The notes beneath the pieces are model-generated. The model had not been told where the DNA came from and did no database searches. It saw only the letters and a list, made by a program, of their open reading frames with translations. Positions 17,461-27,076 of a stretch of 64,000 nucleotides of DNA are shown piece after piece. Both the position numbers and the translations under genes were made by a program. This DNA comes from Mycolicibacterium sp. 018/SC-01/001 (lineage in GTDB: Bacteria > Actinomycetota > Actinomycetes > Mycobacteriales > Mycobacteriaceae), in assembly GCF_007096635.1 (NCBI RefSeq), contig NZ_VKAA01000016.1, positions 1,719 through 65,718 of the forward strand, given 5' to 3'. Position 1 is the first letter of the stretch. Every line of letters begins with the position of its first letter.

Positions 17461-18621
17461 TCAGGCAACGGGGGCGAGGACGACGGCCGCGTTGTGCCCT
17501 CCCATGCCCAGCGAGGTCTTCAGGGTCAGCCCGGCCAGCATCGGGGTGAGGCCGTCCAGCAGTCGGGGATGGCCGGGTGCGACGGTCGGCGGGGCGGGTA
17601 CCTGTTCCTCGGCGTAACCCAGCGCCGCGGCGGCGACCTCGACGGCGGCCGCCGCGCCTTGGCAGTGTCCTGTCAGTGGCTTGACCGAATAGATCTGGGC
17701 GGCGCCGCCGAGTACCTCATCGAGGACAGCTGCCTCGACCGTGTCGCACTGCTGGGTGCCGGGGCCGTGCGCGTTCAGGTAGGCGATATCGGTTGCGTCG
17801 ACCCCGGAGGACGCCAACGCGTCGAGAACGCAGCGGTCCACCTCGGTCCGGGACGGATCCACAGACGTGAGGTGGAAGGCGTCGTGCGTCATCGCGCCTC
17901 CGAGCACGTGCACATACGGCGCGTCACTTCGTCGGGACAGCACGAAGGCCACGGCGGCCTCGCCGGCCGGGAATCCTCGGCTGCCCTCCTGGAACGGACG
18001 GCAGGCGTCGAGCGGGTCGGTGTCGACGACACCCACGCCGAGTCGGACGAAATGCTCGACATTTTCCGGCGTCAGCGACAGGTCGGTCGAGACGAACACG
18101 ACGTCGTCGACCGTGCCCGTGTCCAACCACATCTTCGCGGTGATGAGCGCGGCATTACCCGACGCGCACATTGCCGACACGTTCATCGCAGGACCGTGAA
18201 AACCGTACTCCTGCATCAACATTGACACCGGGGTCGACGGCATCAACGCTAAGTAGTCGCGGATACGGCGGTTGGCGCGATCCTCCACATAGAAGGCGCG
18301 CCAGCCCTCGACCTCGGCGATCACGACTGCATGCAGCAGGCCCACTCTCGGCCCGGGTGTCCAGCCGCGCTGGCGGGCATCGGTGATGGCTTCGCGCGCC
18401 GCGGCGCGCATCGCCTGGGCGAAGCGGCTCAGGCCGTCGCGGGGATCGCCCTCGTCGCGGACCCTGGCCAACCAGGCGTCGTCGTTCTCGCCAGGCCCGA
18501 AACCTGGGTACAGCGTGGCGGCCGGCTTCCCACTGGCCAGCCCGTTCCACAACACGTTCCTGCCCCAGCCGTAGCCGGTGACAGCCCCGATTCCCGCGAT
18601 GCCCATGTGCACTGTGTTCAT
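17461..18621 (-). CDS. Stand-alone beta-ketoacyl synthase (KAS II-like fold)
   Basis: The 386-aa protein is a thiolase-fold condensing enzyme with a complete triad: Cys152 in S-A-M-C-A-S-G-N-A, His285 in N-A-H-G-P-G-T and His319 in [10 protein letters not shown]. These are positions of active KAS I/II enzymes that condense malonyl-ACP with an acyl chain. The N-terminus ([14 protein letters not shown]) and overall sequence differ from mycobacterial KasA/KasB. It has no acyl-carrier or reductase neighbour and lies just upstream of sseA on the same strand, with 35 bases before the chosen sseA start. Its pathway is unknown; a role in making or modifying a lipid or polyketide tail is possible. Confidence 0.85.
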   Translation of the reverse strand: MNTVHMGIAGIGAVTGYGWGRNVLWNGLASGKPAATLYPGFGPGENDDAWLARVRDEGDPRDGLSRFAQAMRAAAREAITDARQRGWTPGPRVGLLHAVVIAEVEGWRAFYVEDRANRRIRDYLALMPSTPVSMLMQEYGFHGPAMNVSAMCASGNAALITAKMWLDTGTVDDVVFVSTDLSLTPENVEHFVRLGVGVVDTDPLDACRPFQEGSRGFPAGEAAVAFVLSRRSDAPYVHVLGGAMTHDAFHLTSVDPSRTEVDRCVLDALASSGVDATDIAYLNAHGPGTQQCDTVEAAVLDEVLGGAAQIYSVKPLTGHCQGAAAAVEVAAAALGYAEEQVPAPPTVAPGHPRLLDGLTPMLAGLTLKTSLGMGGHNAAVVLAPVA

Positions 18622-18802
18622 GTGATGTCCCTTCGTGGTCGCGTCGCCCCGGCGGGGCCCTGGCTTGATTAGCCCTCAATGAGCGTCAGAGCACTAGCCC
18701 AAACGCCAGGTCGCGGCCATACTCAGGAGCAACGCATTCCGTGACAGCTGCTGCCAGAGTTACTGAATGTGATTGCGCAGCAAACGGATTGTCGGGGGGA
18801 GT

Positions 18803-20425
18803 GTGAGTACAACGTCGGAATCGAGCCCGGGGGGCAACTCCGGACGCCACGTCGACACGGCGGAGGAGCGTTACCGGCGGCTGGTCGACGTCAGTCCCGA
18901 CCCCATGTGCGTGCATTCCGAGGGTCGCGTGGTCTACGTCAACCCGGCCGGGGTGCGAGGATTCGGGGCGCACAGGGCCGAGCAATTGGTGGGGCGGCCG
19001 ATCACTGATTTCGTCGAGCCCGACTCGATCGGCCCGATGCTGACGAGGATTCTCGCGCTGTCCGAAGAAGGCGACAGCTCACCGGCCTCAGAAGCCGTTC
19101 TTCGGCGTCTCGACGGAAGCCCGCTGGAGGTAGAAGCGGTATCGGTGTTGACGAGCTGGGATGGCGAGCCCGCCTACCAGGTCATCTTCCGCGACCTGAC
19201 CGCACAGAAGGCTGCTGAGGCGACGCTGCGCTATCAGGCGGCGTTGGTGAATCATGTCAGTGACGCGATCATCGCCACGACGGCAGACGGCGTCGTCGCC
19301 AGCTGGAACGCGGCCGCAGCGGCGATCTACCGGCGTCCGGTCGAGCGCGCTCTGGGCCTGCCGCTCACTGAAGCTGTCGATGGCGATGTCGATCTGGCCG
19401 GCATCGTCGCCGGCGGCGGGGTCATGCACGCCACGCACCGCTCCGCAGACGGCTCCCCGGTCAATGTGAGGCTGTCGGTCACTCCGATGGGCGAGGGGCA
19501 CGTGGTGCTGTGTTCGGACTACACCGCGCAGCGGCGAGCGGAGGTTCACTTCGAATCGGTCGTGCGCTCCCTGCATGACGGAGTCGTCGTTCTCGATCGG
19601 CGTGGAAAACCCCAGTCGATCAACCCGGCCGCCCGGCGGATCCTGCGGTTGGGCAGTGACGATTTGGTTGCCGACTACACCAGCGGCGCACTGACGTTTC
19701 CGGTCTTCAATCGCCGAGGCGTCAAGATCGGCGACAACGAACTGGGCTCCGTCAAGCTGATGTTCGCCAACGCGCCGCTGGAGAACATGGTCGTGGGAAT
19801 CGAACGCGCGGACGCCTCACGCGCGTGGCTGTCCATCAACTGCTGTCTGCTCGACCCCGATGATCCGGAGAACTCAGCGCTGCTCGTGTCGTTTGCCGAC
19901 ATCACCGATGAGCACAATGCCAAAGCCCACCTCACCTACCAGGCCCACCACGACCCGCTGACGGGGCTGCCCAACCGGGCTCAGATCGAAGTCAGGCTGT
20001 TGCAGGCCGCGACGACGGACGCCCAGGCACCGGCGGCGGTGCTGTTCGTCGATCTCGACAACCTCAAAGCCATCAACGACGACCTGGGCCATCACGCCGG
20101 CGACGAGGCTCTGCGCGAAACTGCGCGGCGACTGCGCAACAGTGTGCGGGACGACGATTTCGTCGGCCGCCTCAGCGGCGACGAGTTCGTGGTGTTGCTG
20201 TACGGATCTCTGGACCGTCCGGCGTTGGAAGCACTGACCGCGCGCATGCACGGCGAGTTCGAGAAGCCGATCCAATTCGGTGGCAGGCTTCGGAAAGTCA
20301 GCGTCAGCATGGGAGTCACCGAGCTGTCGGCAGAGCACGAGCGTACCGTCGAGGACATTCTGCGCGATGCGGACGCGGCGATGTATCGGGCCAAAATCCT
20401 CGGCGCGGGAACGTCTTTCGGGTGA
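18803..20425 (+). CDS. PAS-PAS-PAS-GGDEF protein, probable diguanylate cyclase with SGDEF variant
   Basis: The 540-aa protein carries three PAS-like sensor domains (~residues 22-140, 145-245 and 250-375) and a C-terminal GGDEF domain (~380-535; H-D-P-L-T-G-L-P-N-R at its start). The signature is R-L-S-G-D-E-F, with Ser in place of the first Gly. Catalytic Asp/Glu are kept, and an RxxD inhibitory site (R-D-D-D) lies five residues upstream. GTG 18803 is preferred to TTG 18773 because a GGGGGGA ribosome binding site precedes it. No EAL domain follows. It is divergent from the ketosynthase. SGDEF variants can be active in some proteins, so activity is likely but not certain. Confidence 0.87.
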   Translation: MSTTSESSPGGNSGRHVDTAEERYRRLVDVSPDPMCVHSEGRVVYVNPAGVRGFGAHRAEQLVGRPITDFVEPDSIGPMLTRILALSEEGDSSPASEAVLRRLDGSPLEVEAVSVLTSWDGEPAYQVIFRDLTAQKAAEATLRYQAALVNHVSDAIIATTADGVVASWNAAAAAIYRRPVERALGLPLTEAVDGDVDLAGIVAGGGVMHATHRSADGSPVNVRLSVTPMGEGHVVLCSDYTAQRRAEVHFESVVRSLHDGVVVLDRRGKPQSINPAARRILRLGSDDLVADYTSGALTFPVFNRRGVKIGDNELGSVKLMFANAPLENMVVGIERADASRAWLSINCCLLDPDDPENSALLVSFADITDEHNAKAHLTYQAHHDPLTGLPNRAQIEVRLLQAATTDAQAPAAVLFVDLDNLKAINDDLGHHAGDEALRETARRLRNSVRDDDFVGRLSGDEFVVLLYGSLDRPALEALTARMHGEFEKPIQFGGRLRKVSVSMGVTELSAEHERTVEDILRDADAAMYRAKILGAGTSFG

Positions 20426-20708
20426 CGAGGCCCGGGTCGACGTGCTCAACGCTGCCGCGGCCGCCGTCGAGGTAAAGGCACGCCGATCAACCTCTCGCCG
20501 GGGGCCCGACGCGCTGAGCGGCTGACGCGTCAGACAAATTTCAGCGCCGCAATCGAACATTTGCCCAGGCAGACCCTGGTGAACTCGTTCGCTTCGCAAA
20601 CAGAGTATGACGTCCCGCTAGGAAAAGCTCAGGAAACTCACGACTGTGAGCTAACTTCCAGGCAGGGGGAGTCGCATCGGGGGGCTCTGACTTCATACGG
20701 GGGAATCC

Positions 20709-23700
20709 ATGGGTCACGCACGCCACATCGGCCGCGTCGGAGCGCTTGCTGTCGCACTGGGAATCGGATCGGCGATCGCGTACCCGCCCGGCGTCGCGTG
20801 GGCCGAGCCGGACACCGGCACTTCGGTCAGCCCCGGCGGGTCGGGCGACACGCCGTCGAACACCAGCACCGACGGGCCGGAGTCCCCGACCACCACCAAA
20901 GACACGGTGACCGAGGCCACCGACAACGGCCACCATGAGGATGCCGGCGACGACGGTGACCGCGGCGAGGATGTCGACGAGGCGCCGCAAACCCGCGACG
21001 TCGACGTGTCCGACGACGACACCGGCGATTCCGACGACGTTGTGGTGGAACACGATTCCGAGTCACCGAGCGACGAGGCGCCCGACGTTCGCGAGGACGA
21101 TTCACCGCGTCCGCACCATCGCCAGCGCACGATCGTGCGTGACGCCCCGGTCGAGAAGCCGGCGCCGACCGTCGCGCAGAGCCGCACCGTCGATGCGCCC
21201 GCGCCGCGCGTGGACCTCGAGCCCGCGCCGCCGGAGCCGTCCGTCGCCCCGATGCCGACGGTCACACCGGCCGTCACCACCCACCCTGCGATCGAGCCTC
21301 CCGCCGAGGAGCCCGCGATGACGACGGCACTGCTGTCGACCTTGCTGCTTCCGAACGGCACCGACAGCCCGTCCGCGCCGGCGGATTCACCGCTGGCGTG
21401 GGCGCTGCTCGCCTTCGCCCGTCGGCAGGCGAATCAGCAAAGCAACAGGCTCGGCTCGGGCATCCCGACGGTGTCCACCGGCGAGCTCGTCGCCGCCGCC
21501 GCCGACGACAACAACCCGCCGACCGGGCGAGTGGTCGTGGGTTCGCCGTCACCGTTCACCGGCCGGGTCAGCGGCAGGGTGATCGGATCCGACGTGGACC
21601 GGGATCCGCTGACCTACTCCGGCCCGACGTCCACCGCCAAGGGCACGGTCGTAGTGTCGGCGACGGGCCGATTCACCTACACACCCACTGCCGCCGCCCG
21701 GCATGCCGCATCGTCGGCCGGCGCCACCGACGCGGACAAGACCGACACCTTCGTGGTCACCGTCGACGACGGGAACGGCGGCATCACCGCGGTCAGCGTG
21801 ACCGTGCGGATCAGCCCCACCAACGCGCGGCCCGATGCGTCGAGCGTCGTCGGCCGGCCCGACCCCGCCACCGGTGCGGTCGGCGGAGTGATCACCGCCG
21901 ACGACCCCGACGACGATCCGCTCACGTTCGAGGCGAGCGATCCGGCCAAGGGTTCGGTGGTCATCGGTGACGACGGCAGCTTCGTCTACACCCCGACCGA
22001 GGAAGCCCGCGACGCCGTGCGCGGTGGCCGCTACAGCGACCGCTTCGACCGCTTCTCGGTGACCGTGAACGACGGGCACGGCGGCACCGACACCATCACG
22101 GTCACCGTCGCGATCGCGGCGAGCGACAACGCCGCGCCGGTGCCCGGCGAGGTGACGACCGGCAGGCCCAACGTGTTCAACGGTGCGGTGCGGGGCCAGG
22201 TGCGGGCGAGCGATCCCGACGGGGACCGGTTGACGTTCAGCGGCTCGGCCACCACGGAGAAGGGTTTCGTCGTCGTGACGTCCGCGGGGCGGTTCGTCTA
22301 CACGCCGACGGCGGCAGCCCGGCACGCCGCCGCGGCGACCGATGCCCCCGCCGGCGACAAGACCGACACGTTCCTCGTCACCGTCGTCGACCCCTACGGC
22401 GGGACCGCGGTCGTCCCCGTGACCGTGACCATCGCGCCGCTGAACAGCGCACCGACCCGCGCCCGCGCCTCCGCCGGCGCTCCGGACGCCGAGACCGGCG
22501 CCGTGGATGTCACCGTTACCGCGCGCGACGTGGACCGGGACCCGTTGACCGTCACCCCGGCGGTGAGCGAGAAGGGCACGATCGTCGACACCGGCGAGGG
22601 CAGCTTCACGTTCACGCCCACAGCGGCCGCGCGCCAGGCTGCGGCGGCACCCGACGCGCCGGAGTCGGCACGGTTCGAGACCCTCACGTTCACGGTCGAC
22701 GACGGCCACGGCGGCACGACCACCACCACGGTGCGGGTCGCGATCTCCCCGGCGACCGGACCTGTCAACGGCGCCCCGACCGACGGATCTTTCACTGCGG
22801 GACAACCGGATTCCGACGGCATCGTCACCGGTCAGGTCAGCGCGACCGACCCTGACAGCGACCCGCTGACCTACAGCGGACCCGCGGCATCCACCAAGGG
22901 CGGAACCGTCATCGTCAACAGCGACGGCTCCTTCAGCTACGACCCGACCGACGCTGCGCAGCACGCCGCCTCGGCGCTCGGCGCGACGACGGCCGACAAG
23001 CAGGACACCTTCACGGTGACGGTGTCCGACGGCAACGGCGGCACACTCGCGGTACCCGTGACGGTGACGATCCTGCCGCGCAACGCCGCACCCGTCGGCT
23101 CATTCAACGCGGGTACGCCGGACGCCGGTGCGAAGGTCACCGGCTCGGTCACCTCGACCGACACCGACAACGACACGCGCACCTACAGCGGTCCCACCAC
23201 ATCGGCAAAGGGCGGCACGGTCGTGGTGAACAGCGACGGCACCTTCACCTACACCCCGACCGCGGCGGCGCGGCAGACCGCGGCCAAAGCCGGTGCGACA
23301 GAGGCGGACAAGACCGACTCGTTCGTCGTGACGGTCAACGACGGCCACGTCGGCGGTACCGTCACCGTCACGGTGTCGGTGCAGATCCTGCCTGCACCGA
23401 ACAGCGCGCCGACCAACGGCACGGCCAACCCCGGACAACCGGATGCGACCGGCAAGGTCAGCGGCACGGTGAGCGCGACGGATGCCAACGGCGATCCGCT
23501 GACCTACACCGGCTCCACCTCTACGGCCAAGGGCAGCGTCGTCGTCAACGCCAACGGCACGTTCCTCTACACGCCCACCGACGCCGCCCGGCACGCCGCG
23601 TCGGCGCTCACGGCGACCTCTGCCGACAAGCAGGACACGTTCACCGTGACGGTGGCCGACGGTCGCGGCGGCACGCTGCTGGTGCCGGTCACCGTGACCA

Positions 23701-25742
23701 TCAGTGCGAGTAACGTTGCACCGCAGGGCACTTTCTCCGCCGGGGCGCCGGCATCCGACGGCACGGTCACCGGAACAGTCACGTCGACGGACGCCGACGG
23801 TGACGTCCGCACGTACAGCGGGCCGACCACCTCGGTGAAGGGCGGCACGATCACGCTCGACGCGGCCACCGGGGCGTTCACGTACAAGCCCACCGCCGCG
23901 ATGCGCGAACAGGCAACGCAGACAACCGGAATCGACACCGACACGTTCACCGTCACCGTCGCTGACGGCCACGGCGGATCCACGCCGGTGCAGGTGACGG
24001 TGACGATCGCGCCGAATGTGGTGACGACGGAATCGACGCCGGGCCTGCCGATCGTCGGCGTCATCGCCGCGCCCGGTGGCGGGCTCTACCAGGTGACCGC
24101 CAGCTTCCCCGGCGGCAACCCCTCCAACGCGGTGATTCGTGTCAGCGTCCTCACCGAGGACGGTCGGGTCCTCGTCACGGCGCCGGAAATCACGGGGTTC
24201 CCCAACCTGCCCATCGCGCAACCGAACGGAAATCTGCTCGTCGAGGTCGTTGGCGGCCAGGGCGGGACGAGATGGTTGACGGTCAATCCGACAGGAACGG
24301 TGACCGAGGTTCTCAGCCTCGCCGCTGGCGCGACCTCAGGCTTTCCCGTCGTCGGCCCCACTGGAACGGCGTACTTCCTGGCTCCCAACAGTGGTGGGTC
24401 GTGGACGCTGGTGAGTATCGCCGGCGACCAGGCACGGACCTACCAGATCGCCGGCACTCCGACGGGCTACCCGGCAGTGGGGGCCGATGGAACGGTGTAC
24501 CAGGCCGCCACGTCCGGAGGGCCGAATCCCGAGACGTTCGTCGTGGTCGTACAGCCGGATGGCACGTCGACGACCACGCAGGCGGTCCCGGGCCAGAGCA
24601 CCCTCCCGATGGTCGTCTCCGGCGGCACGGCCTACCTTCTCGTCACCGATCAAACGTCGCTGTTCACGACGACACTGGTCACGGTGACAGGCGCCACGGC
24701 GACAACACGCACTCTGCAGGGATTGCCGGGATCGCAGCTCGTCGTATCGCCGGATGGTTCGGTGGTGGTGACGCTGCGCGACACCGACTACAGCTACCGC
24801 ATCGCGCGGCTGACCCCGACCACCGTCTCGAACTCGGCGCCGGCGCAGGGAGATGTCAAGGCCTGGCCGCAGGTGGCACCGGACGGCACGGCCTACCTGG
24901 CGATTTCCGATGACCAAGATGCGGCGCATCTGATTGTGCTGCGTCCGAACGGCGCGACCTCCATGATCGATCTCCCCGGGCAGTTCGTCACGTCGAACCT
25001 GCTCCAGCACACGGTGGCGGCCATCGGACCGGACAACAAGGTCTACATCCCGATGGCCGACGACGACGGCAACCCCATTGCCGCGATCGTGAGCGCGACG
25101 GGGGTGCTGTCAGTCCGCAATCTCGACGGGTATCCGGGCGACCTGCCCTTCGTCGCGACTGACGGGACGGCCTACCAGACGGTGTCGACCTACGACGAAA
25201 CGACGGGACAGTCGTACACCCACGTCGTCGTGCTGAACAACGGCGCCACGACAGCACCATTGCCCGGCGAGCCCATCCACCTCCAGGGAGGCGCTCCGCT
25301 GCTGGCCGTGGCGCCCGATGGTACGGGGTTGCTGATCCTCACCGACCTGGACGGGTCGGTGCGCGGCGTGGCGTTCACCAAGACCGGCGCAACACTCGGG
25401 TCGTTCACAGATCACGGCATGCCCTCTGCGGCACTCGAATTGGGCGGCCTTCAGGGCGGGACGATCAAGGCGTTCGTCTTCGGCCCGGACGGCACCGCGT
25501 ACGTGACCATCGTGGACGTCTCGACTGACCCAGACACCGGCGAGGTGACGCCGATCAAGTCGACGGTGTACGCCATGGGCTCGGCGGGTGTCACCAAGGT
25601 TCTCGAGGTGCCCGGGGTCACCGCGACTGCGCCGACCGTTGCCGCGGACGGGACCGTCTACGTCACGACCGCGACGGTGGACCCAACGACGACGGACGGG
25701 GTGACGACGGTCAAGGTGATCACGCCGCCATCGGTTCTCTAG
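20709..25742 (+). CDS. Giant secreted VCBS-like repeat protein with C-terminal beta-propeller
   Basis: The 1677-aa protein has a signal peptide (residues 1-~32, ending A-W-A-E-P), a long acidic Asp/Glu/Ser/Thr/Pro-rich spacer (~33-265), eight ~103-aa VCBS/cadherin-like repeats (~269-1102), and a propeller-like region to the end made of ~10 blades with the pattern G-P-D-G-T-A-Y. The repeats have D-x-D-x-D calcium-type loops (D-P-D-G-D, D-A-N-G-D). No transmembrane helix or LPXTG motif is seen, and the C-terminus (I-T-P-P-S-V-L) resembles the end of the protein at 1-2305. A calcium-stabilised surface adhesin or matrix protein is likely. It lies among cyclic-di-GMP genes. GGGGGA precedes ATG 20709. 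Confidence 0.88.
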   Translation: MGHARHIGRVGALAVALGIGSAIAYPPGVAWAEPDTGTSVSPGGSGDTPSNTSTDGPESPTTTKDTVTEATDNGHHEDAGDDGDRGEDVDEAPQTRDVDVSDDDTGDSDDVVVEHDSESPSDEAPDVREDDSPRPHHRQRTIVRDAPVEKPAPTVAQSRTVDAPAPRVDLEPAPPEPSVAPMPTVTPAVTTHPAIEPPAEEPAMTTALLSTLLLPNGTDSPSAPADSPLAWALLAFARRQANQQSNRLGSGIPTVSTGELVAAAADDNNPPTGRVVVGSPSPFTGRVSGRVIGSDVDRDPLTYSGPTSTAKGTVVVSATGRFTYTPTAAARHAASSAGATDADKTDTFVVTVDDGNGGITAVSVTVRISPTNARPDASSVVGRPDPATGAVGGVITADDPDDDPLTFEASDPAKGSVVIGDDGSFVYTPTEEARDAVRGGRYSDRFDRFSVTVNDGHGGTDTITVTVAIAASDNAAPVPGEVTTGRPNVFNGAVRGQVRASDPDGDRLTFSGSATTEKGFVVVTSAGRFVYTPTAAARHAAAATDAPAGDKTDTFLVTVVDPYGGTAVVPVTVTIAPLNSAPTRARASAGAPDAETGAVDVTVTARDVDRDPLTVTPAVSEKGTIVDTGEGSFTFTPTAAARQAAAAPDAPESARFETLTFTVDDGHGGTTTTTVRVAISPATGPVNGAPTDGSFTAGQPDSDGIVTGQVSATDPDSDPLTYSGPAASTKGGTVIVNSDGSFSYDPTDAAQHAASALGATTADKQDTFTVTVSDGNGGTLAVPVTVTILPRNAAPVGSFNAGTPDAGAKVTGSVTSTDTDNDTRTYSGPTTSAKGGTVVVNSDGTFTYTPTAAARQTAAKAGATEADKTDSFVVTVNDGHVGGTVTVTVSVQILPAPNSAPTNGTANPGQPDATGKVSGTVSATDANGDPLTYTGSTSTAKGSVVVNANGTFLYTPTDAARHAASALTATSADKQDTFTVTVADGRGGTLLVPVTVTISASNVAPQGTFSAGAPASDGTVTGTVTSTDADGDVRTYSGPTTSVKGGTITLDAATGAFTYKPTAAMREQATQTTGIDTDTFTVTVADGHGGSTPVQVTVTIAPNVVTTESTPGLPIVGVIAAPGGGLYQVTASFPGGNPSNAVIRVSVLTEDGRVLVTAPEITGFPNLPIAQPNGNLLVEVVGGQGGTRWLTVNPTGTVTEVLSLAAGATSGFPVVGPTGTAYFLAPNSGGSWTLVSIAGDQARTYQIAGTPTGYPAVGADGTVYQAATSGGPNPETFVVVVQPDGTSTTTQAVPGQSTLPMVVSGGTAYLLVTDQTSLFTTTLVTVTGATATTRTLQGLPGSQLVVSPDGSVVVTLRDTDYSYRIARLTPTTVSNSAPAQGDVKAWPQVAPDGTAYLAISDDQDAAHLIVLRPNGATSMIDLPGQFVTSNLLQHTVAAIGPDNKVYIPMADDDGNPIAAIVSATGVLSVRNLDGYPGDLPFVATDGTAYQTVSTYDETTGQSYTHVVVLNNGATTAPLPGEPIHLQGGAPLLAVAPDGTGLLILTDLDGSVRGVAFTKTGATLGSFTDHGMPSAALELGGLQGGTIKAFVFGPDGTAYVTIVDVSTDPDTGEVTPIKSTVYAMGSAGVTKVLEVPGVTATAPTVAADGTVYVTTATVDPTTTDGVTTVKVITPPSVL
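21513..24015 (+). repeat. Eight tandem ~103-aa VCBS/cadherin-like coding repeats
   Basis: Each unit begins N-x-A-P or similar, has a D-x-D-x-D-P-L-T-Y strand, a G-x-F-x-Y-T-P-T-A-A-A-R helix and ends D-G-x-G-G-x-x-x-V-x-V-T-V-x-I. Unlike the repeat at 1-469, the units are diverged at DNA level, so this is an older array. Confidence 0.88.
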
Positions 25743-25748
25743 CCGCGA

Positions 25749-25786
25749 CATCGGCGGGCTGAGCTACTCGGCTCAGCTCGCCGATG
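25749..25786. terminator. Bidirectional stem-loop terminator between convergent genes
   Basis: Two 16-base arms (CATCGGCGGGCTGAGC and GCTCAGCTCGCCGATG) pair with one G-T wobble around a six-base loop. It follows the stop of the giant repeat protein by six bases and overlaps the last codons of the convergent EAL gene. There is no T-tract, as is common for mycobacterial hairpins. Confidence 0.8.
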
Positions 25787-27005
25787 GCTGCGACAGCCGG
25801 CTCAGCAGGCAGCGCGCGCCGAGGGTGACCAGTGCTCGGTCGAACGTGATCACCATGTCGAAGCGCCGCTCGGCTTGCGGTGTGCCCGGGGGTGAGACCT
25901 CCCGGGCGATCAGCCCGGCGGCGATCTCGGGGCCGAGGACGAGGATGGTCCATTCGTGCATCAGCGGATCGTCGGTGGCGAGGTGCACGCCGCGGATGCC
26001 GTGGCCGAGATCGCACGGCACGTGCGCGCCGAACATCGCGACGAGAGGGGCCCGGTGCGCGATCTCGGTGTAGGTGCGCATCGTCGAGGCGCTGAGCTTG
26101 GATTGGTCCTGGACGGTGGCCAGCACCATCGGCGGACTCTCGGCGGAGGTCGCCAACCGCTCGATGTGCCGGGACAGTTCGTGGAGGGTGTCGAAGCGCA
26201 CGGTGCGGGGCCGGAGACGATCGCGCACCAATGCGAAGGTCGATGCATCCTCGGGCAGCGGGCGGATGGATGAGCGGGCAGGCCCGACGAACCGGTCCGG
26301 CGCGTGGGTCAGCGCACCGGGCCGGCCGAACAGATAGCCCTGACCGAGGGTTGCGCCGTAGGCCAGTGCCTGCTCGAGGTGCTCGTCGGTTTCGATGCCT
26401 TCGGCCAGGATCACCGCGCCGGTGCGTTCGTGGTGGGCGATGATGCCCGCGATGGTGCGCGCCTGGATCCGGTCGGGTTGACGCTGAACGAGATTCAGGT
26501 CGAGTTTGAGGAACTCGGGCTCGATGATGTCCAACAGTGCCAGCGAATCCGTATGCGCACCAAGATCATCCATGGCGATCTTGAAGCCCTGGGTCCGCAG
26601 GGCCGACGCCTTGGCGAGCAGCGCGGCCGGGTTGGTCAGTAGCCCGCGCTCGGTGAACTCGAACACCACGTCGAAGGCGGAGGCGGCCGCGGCCAGGGCG
26701 CTCGTGAGCTCCATGTGGATGTTCGACGTGGTCGGCTCGCAATTGATCAGCAGCAGCATGCCGGGGCGCCAGGCGCCGTCGAGCGCACCGCGCGCCGCAG
26801 AGTGGATGCACTGCCGGTCCAGGACGTCGAGCTGGCTCGTCTGCTTGGCGTGGGCGAAGACCTCGAGCGGGCCGAGGCCGTCCATGCCGGGCCAGCGCGC
26901 CAGCGCCTCGTAGCCGACCGTGGCGCCGTCGGGCAGGGAGACGACCTGTTGGAAGCTGGGTTGCAGACCGACACCTGCTGCAGCCGCAGTGAGCTGGTCC
27001 GTCAT
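25773..27005 (-). CDS. EAL-domain cyclic-di-GMP phosphodiesterase with C-terminal DICT domain
   Basis: The 410-aa protein has an EAL domain (~residues 10-245): G-Y-E-A-L-A-R-W with catalytic Glu33, F-E-F-T-E-R, K in F-L-K-L-D, and A-E-G-I-E-T. Loop 6 reads A-M-D-D-L-G-A-H-T-D-S-L rather than the usual D-D-F-G-x-G-x-S-S-L; both metal-binding Asp are kept. The remaining ~150 residues look like a DICT sensory domain, found with cyclic-di-GMP enzymes. It should hydrolyse cyclic-di-GMP to pGpG. It follows the BcsB-like gene by 71 bases on the same strand, so the two may be co-transcribed. Confidence 0.87.
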   Translation of the reverse strand: MTDQLTAAAAGVGLQPSFQQVVSLPDGATVGYEALARWPGMDGLGPLEVFAHAKQTSQLDVLDRQCIHSAARGALDGAWRPGMLLLINCEPTTSNIHMELTSALAAAASAFDVVFEFTERGLLTNPAALLAKASALRTQGFKIAMDDLGAHTDSLALLDIIEPEFLKLDLNLVQRQPDRIQARTIAGIIAHHERTGAVILAEGIETDEHLEQALAYGATLGQGYLFGRPGALTHAPDRFVGPARSSIRPLPEDASTFALVRDRLRPRTVRFDTLHELSRHIERLATSAESPPMVLATVQDQSKLSASTMRTYTEIAHRAPLVAMFGAHVPCDLGHGIRGVHLATDDPLMHEWTILVLGPEIAAGLIAREVSPPGTPQAERRFDMVITFDRALVTLGARCLLSRLSQPSAS

Positions 27006-27076
27006 CGGTCCCCTAGTCCGGTGGTGGCGCCTGCTCGACCCTCAGCGCCGGTGATCGCCCTCTCCGAGGATACGTC

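Noticed and set aside
21549-22964. Minus-strand 471-codon frame within the giant repeat gene
   Set aside because: It is the antisense of tandem coding repeats and shows the same low-complexity pattern; the plus-strand protein has a signal peptide and conserved repeats.
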